Origin: Nageia nagi
Lineage: Eukaryota; Pinophyta
Direction of reading: 5' to 3'
Assembly (NCBI GenBank): GCA_050084985.1
Contig: JBITNC010000001.1
Coordinates: forward strand, 2,976,001-3,040,000
DNA: 64,000 bases
Of this stretch, positions 48,690 to 59,480 are shown piece by piece. A model generated the notes under the pieces. It made no database searches. It was not told the origin of the DNA and saw only the letters and a list, made by a program, of their open reading frames with translations. Position 1 is the first letter of the stretch; each line of letters begins with the position of its first letter. Made by a program: the position numbers and the translations under genes.

Positions 48690-50840
48690 TAAAGTGATCC
48701 TTATGTCATATAGGTCAAGCTTTTATTGTATAAATAATATTACAAATCCATAACCTTTCTAGTCTTTTAGTTAAGAAGCTTTCTTGAGGATATGAGGTGC
48801 TACCTCAATAGTTTTCAAGACTTAAAGCTTTTGAGGGCCTAAATTATCTATTTAGTATAAAGTATTATTTTGTATCTTTTATAGTAAAAAGGACCAACCC
48901 TCTTGAATTTCTAGGTAGGAATAAAAATCCCACATGACTTTATAAAAGTCTTTTTTTAGCAGAAAAATACCTATAGGAAATCTAGCAAAAGTTTCTCCAA
49001 CTTATGATAAGAAGTTTGTGTAGGGACCCTATTGGAGGAATAATAGATAATGCTTTAAAATGTATTTGAAAGTTTCCTTCCAAGAAGAGTTTCTTTGTTA
49101 AGAAGGAGATCCAAGGAAAGTAAATGGGATACCTAATAATTTAAAAACTTTCCTTAATTAAATCTTATACCATTGATAATGTTCAATCCAAGTTGACATT
49201 GGGAGAGGTAACTACTTTTAGCATAAAACATTACAACATTACAAACTAGATCTATAGACTATAGAAAATATCCAATTTATATAGGATATGTATGAGAAAT
49301 TGCTCATCTTCTCGAATGCTAAAAAAAGAGTCATCAATAAAATGGCCATTAATCAATTATCCTTAATTATCATGGAGAAAAATATCCATTACTAAACCTC
49401 GAGAAATTTGGGTTTCAAGAATATATCCAATGGATTTAATGAATAACACATAAAATGAAGGTACAAGGGTTCATCCTTGGCATAGTAACTGAAAAACTCT
49501 AATAGCATTTTACTAGGAATTATTCAAGGATAAAATAACACCAAAGGAATATTAAAAAAATACACACAATTTGAATGAAATATGACCCAAACCCAACATC
49601 TTGATGCATTACGAAGAGAATTAAATGCCACTTTATCCCATCATATACCTTCTTAGAATCAATATTGATAAATAAGGTATTATGTTAGGTAATTTGAGCC
49701 CATTATATATCCTTTTAGACCACACAAGCATTATCCAATATGTATTGGTTCTAAATGAACCATGCTTATTCAAGTTGAATAATATATAGAAGCAAAGTTC
49801 AAAGTTGTTGAATTAAGGCTTTGACGATTATACAACTCACATTCAATAGGGTGATGGGATACCAATTGGTAATTTTTATGTTATAGTTGGGGATGAACTT
49901 GATATTACCTTTATTAATGATAGGAACAAGGTAACTATAATACAATGATTGCTAATAAACACAATGAAGATCAAGCCCAACCATATCCCATAACTCTTTA
50001 TAGAATTCACGAGAAAAACCATTTATTAACCTAGGTGCTTTATCATTCATCATTTGGAATAATGCCTAAGTTGGATCATCAACATATAAGGTTTTATCAC
50101 ACACATCTCTTTATTGATGAGAGAGATTCAGAGGAATAATTGGCAAACATGGCTTTATAAATCATTCACTTTTAGGAATGAGAGTTTGCATTGTAAACAC
50201 ATAATTGTAATGTCTAACAAATTCTCTATAAATGTGAGGTAAAGAGGTTAGCCTTTTTCTTGCTTTATGTATGGATTTGAATTAAGTTACATGTAGAGGA
50301 TATCAAAACCTTTAAAATAACTCCTTAGATACGTTATCCCCAAATTTGAGGTAATAGTGTCAAGCTGTAATTTAAGTTCTCCCTTCTTCATAGAGATTTA
50401 GTACTATCAAATCATGATAGAACTTAATTATGTATGTTTTTATTATGGGGTTGAGAGGGTACAATTTCAGGCTGATGGAGGTTCTATCTAGCTCATTTTA
50501 TAAGGAAGCATTGGTATGGAGTCTAAGTTAAGACACCTTTTTATCAATGCTATGAAAGATAATAGTTATGTGAATGATAACATCATTACACCACTCAATC
50601 TAGCCTTAAAATCTTGAGGGTTGAGGAACCAAGTTCCAAACCCTACCTACATATGTGGAAATCAATGATATGGTACTTCAAAAATAAGTATTAGGGAATA
50701 ATTGAGATTTATATTAGTGAGGCAGAGGTGGGGTGATAGAGATAGAAAATATTATGGTGGCATGGTCAAAGGTGGTAGTGCTAGGAATGGGACAAGAGAA
50801 AGACTTATGGATAAACTAAAGTGATGATGGTATGTAAGCA
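48690..50840 (-). pseudogene. L1-type LINE ORF2, RT and C-terminal part
   Basis: On the minus strand, in order from 50840: linker text (RVWNLVPQPSRF near 50630, LRLHTNASL near 50510), NGFSREFYKELWDMVGLDLH near 49990-50040, KITNWYPITLLNV near 49850-49890, a QG-containing turn near 49475, and FIDDS at about 49328-49345 where the family has F-A-D-D. The C-terminal region includes LPRNSRGLVLF near 48880-48920. This is an L1-clade reverse transcriptase that primes on nicked DNA. Many stops and shifts break it. The endonuclease domain continues beyond the inserted gypsy G at 57715-58140. Confidence 0.85.
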
Positions 50841-51240
50841 TGTTGTAAATCTCAAAGATCATAAAAGGATATTATCCAAAATAGCATAAAAAATATGAAA
50901 ATAACAATAACTTCATAATACAATTAAAATAAAATACAAAAATAATAATTTTATGATAGAATATATATAAAAGTGATGTGATTTAGAATTGCAAGAAGAT
51001 AATAAAATAAGATAACTTTATTGAAATGCAATACAAATCGTAGCTCAAAAAGATAAATATTTATCTAATATGATATATTTATCCCTCAAACATATATTTA
51101 TAGTGATGTTATCCTACCCTAAGTGATTGTTCATTACAAAATGGCAATTCACCTTATAAAAATATGATGGTTCATATTGCAAGTTGGTAATTGATTAAAC
51201 TACTAATAATAATTAAATGTTAGGATATGATATCCTAACA
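50841..51240 (-). repeat. 3' LTR of G
   Basis: Aligns with both halves of the right LTR, including TGATTTAGAATTGCAAGAAG and the end GATATCCTAACA. It has no CACTA insertion, so it serves as the empty-site reference. Confidence 0.88.
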
Positions 51241-51299
51241 TGACACCCCTCTTGGAAAATAAATTTATCCTTAGAGTTGAAATTGGGGAATTTATTGCT

Positions 51300-54200
51300 A
51301 AAGTTGATGCAGTACCTCCTAAATCATGTCCTCAGGAGCCAATCTATGCCACTAGATAAGAACTTTAATAATTATGCAATTACAAAGATAATAAATGTGT
51401 TGTTCCAAAATTACTTCAATGTAAATCATTATGAATCCCATTCTTTATAAATTTGGGTAACTTTGTATAAACATTTACTTATGAACCCAATACCTTCTTG
51501 AGGTAAGAGACATGGAATACTGAATGAACTTTTGAAGATTTGAGTAACTCCACCTTGTACATTGTTGATCCATTGCATTAGATAATTCTATAAGGCCCAT
51601 AAAAATTTCAGGATAACTTATAGGGCCCTTTTATCTTAAGATATTTTTTACAGTTTGGTTGAAGTTGTAAGAAAACCATGTTACCTTCAAATTCTCATTT
51701 GACCTATTGTTGATCTTCCTGTTATTTCATTTGATGTTGAGCTATTTATAAATTCTCCTTAAAAAGTTGCATGATATCCCCAATTGGTTAATATATAGTC
51801 AATGTATTGAAAATTGGTACTTCCAATGATATAAGAAGCCATTATGGGTGGGGCTTCATTGTACAAGTCTTAATAGGGTATAATATTAATTGTAGTATGA
51901 TATGAAGTATTATACCACCACTTTGCCAAAGAAAGCCATTTAACCTAGTGAACTAGTTGTGTATAATCTAAATAATATATATAATCCTTTATACACTTAC
52001 TAAAAATATTTATATATGTATTATTTTAGGGATGATATTCCAAACTTACATTGAGTTTAGTTCCTTGGAGCTTGAAAAATTCTTTCCAAAAATGACTAGT
52101 AAAAGTAGGGTCAATCACTTAATATAGTAGAGGGAATATCATGGAGCTTGAAAATGTTATAAATAAAAAAGTTGATCCACATTGATAACCTTACATGGGT
52201 GATATATGGAACAAAAATGTGAGTACTTAGATACTTGATCCACCACAAACATGATGATAATTCCTATAAGACTTTAGAAGTCCCTCAATAAAATCCATTG
52301 AAATATTAGTCCAAGTTTGCATCAATATGGTAAGAGGATGAAGTAATCATGAGTTATCCATTATCTCATCCTTCTATCACTAAAAAAAAATCACACTTAA
52401 CAACAAATTTCAAGATATTTTATTTTATTCCATTCCAATAAAAAATCAATCCACCCTTTTTTAAGTCTTTAAAAACCCATTATCCTACTGATGGTGTAAC
52501 ATGTAAATCCTGAAGTATCTTTGCTCAACATGAAGATTTTAAGGGTAGTATAATATGATCCTTAAACCAAAACACTCCTTTACTCCAAGTGAAATTGTAT
52601 TTTTTATAAGGATTGCTATGAAGTTGTTGAATTAATGCTCATTTTATTTGATCTATCAATTGGGAGACTAGTGAATATATTGCTTGTAGTGTTGTTGGTT
52701 CTTTAAATTTGTGTTAAAGGGAATTAGTTACCATATTCTATCTTACATTCCAATACATGATATCGTAATCATGTATTAATAGTTTAGTAACCCACTTTTA
52801 TTGCTAAGGAGTAGAGATACATTTCTTCATAAAATACTCCAAGTTATGATGATATGTACGAATAAGAAAATATCACCCAATGAGATATAATATCCACCTT
52901 TGAATACAATGGATGATTTTTAGCATCTCTTTTTCATATATTTATTTTACCAAATTATTTTCTAAAAGTTCCCTACTAGTAAAATCTAAGGATCTCCCAT
53001 TTTACATCAAAATTGCACCAATTCGTACTCTTGAAGAATCACTCTCAATTACAAAGGTTTTAGAGAAATCAAGCATGTCAAAAGCTAAGGTAAATCACAT
53101 ACTTCCCTTCAATATATTAAAATCCTATTTAGCATTAGTTGATCAAATAAATGTATTCCTTTTAAGTAAGGATGTTAATGGGGTTGTAATTTTACTGTAA
53201 TCCTTCACAAACTTTTGATAATACATATTCAATCCTAGAAACCCACATAAACCTTTCAAAGATTTGGGAAGAGGTAAACCCTTCATATATTCAATTTTAT
53301 GAGGATCCATGTTGACTCCCTCTTCTGAGGTAGTATTGCTTAGATACTCAATCTTACTTTGCAGAGAAGAATATTTTGCATGCTTAGTATATAATTGGTT
53401 ATCTTAGAGAATTTGTAAGGTTTGATCTGAATGGGCCAAATGATCCTCCAAAGTTTTGATATAGACAAAAATATCATTAAAAAAAATGAAATAAATTTTA
53501 TAAGGTAAGGATGAAATACCTAATTCATCATACTCTGAAAAGTGGAAGGAACATTGATGAGACCAAATGATATTACAAAACATTCATAATGGCCTTCATG
53601 TATATGGAAGGTTGTTTTGGGAATATATTCTTTTTTTAGCCTAATTTGATGATACCTTGAAAATATATTTAGTTTTAAAAATTATTTGGCCCCATGTAGT
53701 TTATCCAAAAATTCATCAATGACATGAATGGGAAATTTATCCTTCATTATGATTTTGTTGAGAGCTATAAAGTTGATGTAGATATACCATGACCCATCAT
53801 TTTTTGAACTAAAAATACTAAGGAAGAGTAAGAAATTGGTCGAATAATTCTCGCTTCCAATATTTCATGCACCAGTTTCTCAATTCCATTCTTTTGTAAA
53901 CAAGGATAACTATAGGGTTAGATGTTTAGTGTTTTACTTATAGGGAAAAGCTATATAACATGATCTTGAGTGCAATTTAGGGGATCCTTTTTGGTTCTTC
54001 AAAAACCCCTTCATGGTTTCCAAAAATTATTATAGTTCTTAATTCAATTCACCATTTCCTTTATTGGTAGGATGGAATAAGAATAATTATGTAACCATCT
54101 CTTTTCCTCACTTCTGAAGAAGCTTCTCTATTCAAAGGGAATTAGTTATTTATGAGGGGCCTTAGTGTAGTCCCTTGAGGGTGTATTTTTATCCCTTAAC

Positions 54201-54560
54201 CATGAATTTCATATATATTTTAGAAAAATATAATAAAATAAGTTCTAATAATTGTAACGATTGATCTCTAAGGTCCACATCACACCCTCCCAATAGGAGT
54301 GCATACATTTACTTTTCAAAGTATAATTTTCTATGGTGAGTTTGATATTATGATAATTCCATTTACATGAAATCCTTCCTCCATTACTAATCATAATTTC
54401 AAATCTATTTTGAGGATGTATATAGAAATTGGCCTAGTTTGTCATCCTTAGGTCAATGAAATTATGTGTACTTCTTGAATCAATGAGCACAATGGGATTT
54501 TATCACTTAAATTTTTCTTGATATTTCATAGTTTGTGAAGAAAATATTAAAAGGGTATTG
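51300..54560 (-). pseudogene. pol: Ty3/gypsy pol of G (protease, RT, integrase), broken
   Basis: Minus strand, in order: the protease active site reads IDSRSTHNFIDLRM (54441-54498), with Arg where the family has Gly. The RT N-terminus has KNGIEKLVHEILEARIIRP near 53840-53900, then TKSW-type palm text. The catalytic FxDD region near 53465-53490 is damaged (FF then a stop). RNase H is not clear. Integrase has TWTNISMDFIEGL near 52270-52310 and FWKEFFKLQGTKLNVS near 52060-52110. The C-terminal domain has KVHSVFHVSYLKKVL near 51495-51540. Domain order places it in Ty3/gypsy. It is inactive. Confidence 0.85.
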
Positions 54561-54639
54561 AAAGAAAATTATAGAGTATCTTCATTATGGTTATCAAGTT
54601 CATCCATTGCTACTTCATCCTCCTCAACTACTAAGTCAC

Positions 54640-55640
54640 CAGTAACATCTGCATTTAGCAAATACAATTTTTATGTTGCACATATATAATTTGGTCCATA
54701 TTTTTCATCACAATTATAGTAGAGATCTTCATCCCTTCGATCCTTCATCTCCTATGGATTGAGTTGCTTAACTTGCAAGGATTGATTAGGTTTTTGAGTA
54801 GGTTAAGGTATTTATGATTTTCCAAATGGTTGCTTCCTCTATCAAAATCGAGCATTGAACTTATCTTCAACCAATTTAGCTAGCTCAATAACTTATATCA
54901 TGGTGTTTGATTGAACATCTTCACTTTCTCTTGAATTTAATCCTTTAGTCCATTAATGAAGAAACTATTGAAAAATTTCTAACCCTTATGTGTGATTTAA
55001 AAGTTTCTCAAATTAAGTATAACATTCCTTCATTGATGTAGTTTGGCATAATTTAGTTTGAGCTCTTATAAAATATTCAAATTCACTTGGGCCAAATCTA
55101 ACTAATTTTTTTTTGTGAAATCCCCCTAAGTAAGGGTATCACTTATATTTTTAAACCATTAGTACCATTTAATGGATTCATGTCTAATATGGAATGATGT
55201 AATGTTGATTTTTTGTGCTACATAAATTTGATTCAATAAGAAATATTATTTTTCTTGATAAATCCAACTAGTTGGTTCATGATCATTAATTTTTGGAAAC
55301 TCTAACTTGGTTATTCTTGGAATAATGAATGTTTGTTAAGGACCATGGTGCATATGGTTTATTTTCCCTATAAATTATTGAGAAATAAAACTTTATGTGC
55401 TTAGAGACTATGTTTATGCATTTGCTATTTTTCCTTTTTGGACTAGTTCTAGATTCTTGTTTAGGGTGCCATATTTGGCATCTAGCCTTGCTATTCTTGT
55501 CTCCACATTATCAAAAGCATTTTTTAAGTTTAATTGAATTAACATATCACTAATCTACTTAATCTCATAGGCTAATTTATCCAAGTCTTAAGATCTTCTT
55601 TCATGAGTCATCTTTATAGATTTTAGCTATGTAATTTTTT
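54640..55640 (-). pseudogene. gag: Ty3/gypsy gag of G, broken
   Basis: GPSEFEYFIRAQTKLCQT (about 55030-55085), LNHT then FFINGLKD-like text near 54940-54980 and IELAKLVEDKFNARF near 54850-54895 fit the end of a gypsy capsid. The nucleocapsid motif is YYNCDEKYGPNYICAT (about 54670-54720), a variant of the CX2CDEK...C zinc finger with the first Cys lost. An acidic stretch leads to the protease. Confidence 0.8.
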
Positions 55641-56607
55641 TTTAAATGTGCTAGGCCCAACTTATTATTTTTAGAAACTAAAAAAGTGTATGAGAGTTGT
55701 ATATAAAAATGGTCAACTTGAAAAAAGATGATCATAATGGGATAAGTCTCAAAATGATATTTTTAAAGTTTTGTTCTTTTTTTTTTTTCTAAAACATTGT
55801 TACTAAAGATCATGAGCAATTGGTCTCAGTTTTTGTTAATTCTTCATAGTTTAGGAGATATCAACCTCCAAATTTTTTATGTATTATTAAAGTTACTATT
55901 TATATCTTGCAAAAGAGGGTTTCCAAAAATGACAAATTTTACCAAACAAGCAAATCAAACATAATTTAAAACCCTACATAGACTAAAGATTTTGATCTAG
56001 AAACATACAACCTATATACCAAAATGATCAACTCATAAATGGGTATTAAAATATGATCTCATTATTTGATTTGGAGATGCATAGATTGATGAATTTTTCT
56101 TGGTAGAGTTTCATTTCATAAAGAAATAAAATATAGGGTTTCAACTCATTCATCTTCTTCAAAATAGACCCAAATCTTCAACTATAATTGCTAAGATCAA
56201 GCTCTGATATCAATTGTTAGGAATTCAAAATATTATAAAATAAAATTATCCCAAAATATGGAAGTAATAACATATTCATGATTCAAATAGAATAAAATGC
56301 AAAAATACTAAGAACTTCATGATTGCACTACTACCAAAAGGTTAATTTGTTTCCTTTTTGGCATCTTAAAATATGAAAAATAAAAATAAAAACTAATTTA
56401 CGTTGACATGCATCATTTTTTCCAATTTTTTTCACTTTTTTGACATAAAATTTGATGTAAAATTTGACATAAATTTTGCGTTGTATTTCACTAACAAAAA
56501 ATAAAACACATTTTACCTATTCATCAATTGACCAATTGATGACTCACATTCATTTCATCCTCCATATGGACCAAAAGTGATTACCTAGTAGCCAAATACC
56601 CTCTCCT

Positions 56608-56620
56608 ATCTATATATATC
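56608..56620 (+). promoter_or_regulatory. Candidate TATA box upstream of the H2B-like frame
   Basis: ATCTATATATATC lies about 85-95 bp before the ATG at 56704. That spacing suits a short-leader gene such as a histone gene. Activity is not known, and the AT-rich setting makes chance matches common. Confidence 0.35.
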
Positions 56621-56703
56621 AACAAAACCTCCCTATAATCCTTATAGTTCATACATTTTAGCTAATTTTTTTCTTCCTTAGTTTTCAAGTTTTGATTGTA
56701 GTT

Positions 56704-56850
56704 ATGGCACCCAAGGTAGAGAAGAATCCCATAGAAAAAAAAAACTCCATAGTTGGAGAAAAGAAAAAAGAGGATAAGCCCATAGTTGCAGAAAAGAAAA
56801 CTCCTTCGAAGGTCGACAAAGAAGTAAGTAACAAGTCAAATGGAAAATAA
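56704..56850 (+). pseudogene. Histone H2B N-terminal tail fragment, captured
   Basis: A 48-codon frame begins MAPKVEKNPIEKK and continues as a Lys/Glu/Pro-rich tail with a PIVAEKKTP segment. Plant H2B proteins start MAPKAEKKPAEKKP and carry a repeated AEKKP tail, so the match is specific in position and composition. The histone fold (about 90 residues) is absent: the frame ends at TAA 56848. A GTAAGT at 56824 could act as a splice donor, which would let the tail join another exon, but no acceptor or partner is visible. It lies inside the CACTA-like element, upstream of the subterminal repeats. Confidence 0.6.
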
Positions 56851-57714
56851 CATTAAAAACCTTATTGTATTATTTAGGAAAATAATATATAATAAACTTA
56901 AATTTTTAAAACCTAAACCACTAACCCCATTCTTGAATTGGTTTAATGGACCTATGTCATTGCCCCAAAGACCTAATAAAAATGATGTACCTTGTAGAGG
57001 CTGTAACTTTTGATCCAGATATCATTTTGAGCCTTTTTTAAAAAAAATGCATAGAATTAAAAGATCTATGATTCTATGATATTTTCTTTTGAAAAATGAT
57101 GCAAAAACCAAAGCAAATTATAAATTTTTGATGCAAAATTGATGCTAATAATGAAATTCTAAAGCAAAACTCGATGCAAATTCTAAAAATGACATAAAAA
57201 ATGGCTTTAAAGACATAAAAAATGATGCAAAAAGTGCTCCAAAAAGGATGCAAAATCCGATGCAAATTCTAGCATGATATTTTGCATCAAAAATTATGTC
57301 AGAAAAATGGGAAAAAAATAAAAAAAAATAAATTAAAAAGTGTCTTGATGCAAAAAAGGATGTAAATAAGGTTTTAGGTAGTAGTGTATATCATATATCA
57401 AAGTAATATGATTTAGAATTGCAAGAAGATAACAAAATAAGATAACTTTATTGAATAATAATACGAATCATATGCTTCTTCAAGGAGATTTCCTCCTTAT
57501 ATCTCAAAACAATAAATATTTATCTAAGATGATATCTCTACCCCTCTTACACATATTTATAGTGATGTTATCCTAACCTTAATTGGTAGTTAATTACAAA
57601 ATAGAAATTCACCTTACAAAAAATGATGATTCATGCTATAAGTTATTATAAGATAATAATTAATTAAACCACTAATAGTAATTCAATGTTAGGATAGATA
57701 ATCCTAACAAAACA

Positions 57715-58140
57715 TGGCTCTATCTAGGCATTTGAGGAGTATGGAATATCTTAGTTGGAAATTGAACTATGTGAACCATAAATCAATGGGGAAATCTAAA
57801 GCTAAACATTAGGGTTAGAGATACTAAGATTATTTTTTATAAAGTACCAAGATTCTCATTTACCCATAACCTAGTTCATCAAGAGGTGGCCAACCATATG
57901 TATCATCCTTTTAATCATGTTAAACTCCTTACACATAGTCTAAATAGTGGTAGATAGTGAGAAAATAAGCCAATGTTGTAACACACATCTTTTAGATACG
58001 TTATTTGAGTCATAAACATTGATAAAATCAAGATATATTTCTTTATTTTGACAACACCCAAAATGCTTAATTTGGAGGGCCCATACTCCATAAGATAAAA
58101 TGTGCATATTATTTTAAAGCTAGGAAAATGACAACACCTA
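57715..58140 (-). pseudogene. LINE ORF2 endonuclease part
   Basis: On the minus strand FINVYDSNNVSKRC (about 57995-58035) matches the conserved endonuclease VYAPN strand. It is followed by KEFNMIKRM near 57920-57945, where the family has GDFNM. TRLWVNENLGTL and nearby text come before the break at 57710. It joins the RT part at 50840 once gypsy G is removed. Stops and at least two frame changes are present. Confidence 0.7.
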
Positions 58141-58149
58141 CTCTTACAA

Positions 58150-59480
58150 GGGAATGATTACTAGTAAAAATGCAACTACTATATCAAATAAAAGAGCACA
58201 AACTTTAGAGGATAAATTCAATGAATTTAAAACTAGGGGTTATGAGCAAAATGTAAAAGAAGTACGAGCGTGAAATAGCAAAAGTGTGGGAGAATTATTT
58301 TAGAAGTGCAACAGGCTATTATTAAGAAAATTACATCTTAGCAAACTTGTAATCTTGTCAAAATGCAGTTGAACAATATTTAAAATATGTTGAATAAATC
58401 AAGATTATGACTTGATCCAAAGCCCCCTAAGGAATGGAAAAGCCTATTCATGTAAGAAAAAACCATTCATAAAGGAGGCAATTAGGATGGTACTGGATCC
58501 TAAACTCTCTAATGATGAGGTTAGTATATCGATTTTGAAAAGTATAACAAAGAAGAAAGAGGAGGGGCTAAAATTATCCCTTGTTGGTTGCTTTGTAGGG
58601 TATGACCCCCTCTAGATGTGATTCAAAGTTAGCTAAAAGTAAGATGGATTACAAAAGGATGGGTATCCCTAGTTGCTCTCCTAAGAGAATTTCTATTATT
58701 CAAGTTTCAATTTGATGAAGACCTACAAAAAGTGATAGATATGGGTTCATGATTCCTTGGAAAGAAAGGATTAGGCATCAAGTGATGGGAGAAAATTTTC
58801 TCCCCTAAAAGTAAAAATTTCAACCTCATTCTAGCATGGGTCTCACTACTCATACTTCACCCATCTTATTGGAACCCATGTGTAATAACCAAAATTACAA
58901 AAGCAATTAGATCCCTTATCACAATTGAGCGATCAATAAGATTAAAACTTAAGTTTATAGATGCAATATTTGTGGTTAATTTAGATATTTAAAAAATAAA
59001 GGATGGAAGAGAATGGATGCAACCAATTATATATGAAAATATTCCAGTATAATGTGGAATTTGTAAGATTTATGAGCATTATACAAAGGATTATGCAAAA
59101 AAAAAGAGGAGGGATGAAGAAAGGAGAGAAAAAGAAAAAAATGAAAAGGAGTCTCAAGATAAATAGAAAGAGCATGAGTGGAAATCAGTCCAAAAATAAA
59201 AAATAGGAAAAAATCAGAAGAAGAAACATAGACAAAACAAACCATGTCAGAAAAATAGTCAACTTCAAAAGAAGTCTAATGGAAGAAATCAACCATAGTT
59301 AACCTCTATGCAGGTTATTGATTTTAGAAGGAATAGATAAAGAAGAAACAAATTACAATACATATTTTTTAGAAGATGAGATAACAAATATCAACCAAGT
59401 TTTATGAGATATTTCCAATGATGTCATTATCTTTATAACAATTATGCCTCTATCATGGAATGACTATCAATAAATTTTAT
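58150..59480 (+). pseudogene. LINE ORF1 (DUF4283 and zinc knuckle), inverted relative to ORF2
   Basis: Plus-strand frame pieces include a Lys/Glu-rich start (58150-58615), then a DUF4283-like core: FLLFKFQFDEDLQKVIDMGS near 58690-58750 and LILAWVSLLILHPSYWNPC near 58815-58875. A zinc knuckle, YENIPV then CGICKIYEHYTKDY (about 59030-59095, last Cys to Tyr), and a basic tail follow. It is ORF1 of a plant L1-type LINE. It starts about 10 bp from the 5' end of the minus-strand endonuclease, so the two parts meet head to head. Confidence 0.78.

Larger units (their letters stand above)
56326..57386. mobile_element. Non-autonomous CACTA-like DNA transposon
   Basis: The ends are inverted copies, CACTACTACCAAAA on the left and TTTTAGGTAGTAGTG on the right (10 perfect bases, about 25 with mismatches). 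Both arms carry short subterminal motifs in both orientations: TGATGCAAAA, TGACATAAAA and TTTGATGTAAAA, at least ten in total, densest at 57100-57360. This is the CACTA (En/Spm) layout. The left LTR of G supplies the empty site. A clear 3-bp target duplication is not seen (TTG left, TAT right). No transposase is encoded. An H2B-like frame lies inside. Confidence 0.8.
50841..57709 (-). mobile_element. Ty3/gypsy element G, full length, degenerate
   Basis: LTRs lie at 50841-51240 (400 bp) and 56215-57709 (434 bp without its insertion). They are flanked by AAGCA (50836-50840) and AAACA (57710-57714), a 5-bp target duplication with one change. A PBS inside the right LTR (minus-strand TTGATATCAGAGC, about 56200-56212) and a purine-rich PPT (CCAAGAGGGG, near 51246-51256) give minus orientation. 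Gag, protease, RT and integrase are recognisable. G split LINE ORF2 between the endonuclease and RT parts. Confidence 0.88.
56215..57709 (-). repeat. 5' LTR of G, with nested CACTA-like element
   Basis: The outer parts (56215-56325 and 57387-57709) match the left LTR of G; the middle 1,061 bp do not. The end GATAATCCTAACA matches the left LTR end. Confidence 0.88.

Noticed and set aside
52913-53200. 95-codon plus-strand frame
   Set aside because: Lies antisense to the gypsy G pol region, whose minus-strand motifs on both sides are clear.
58981-59245. Minus-strand hydrophobic frames
   Set aside because: They are shadows of the Lys-rich ORF1 tail on the plus strand.
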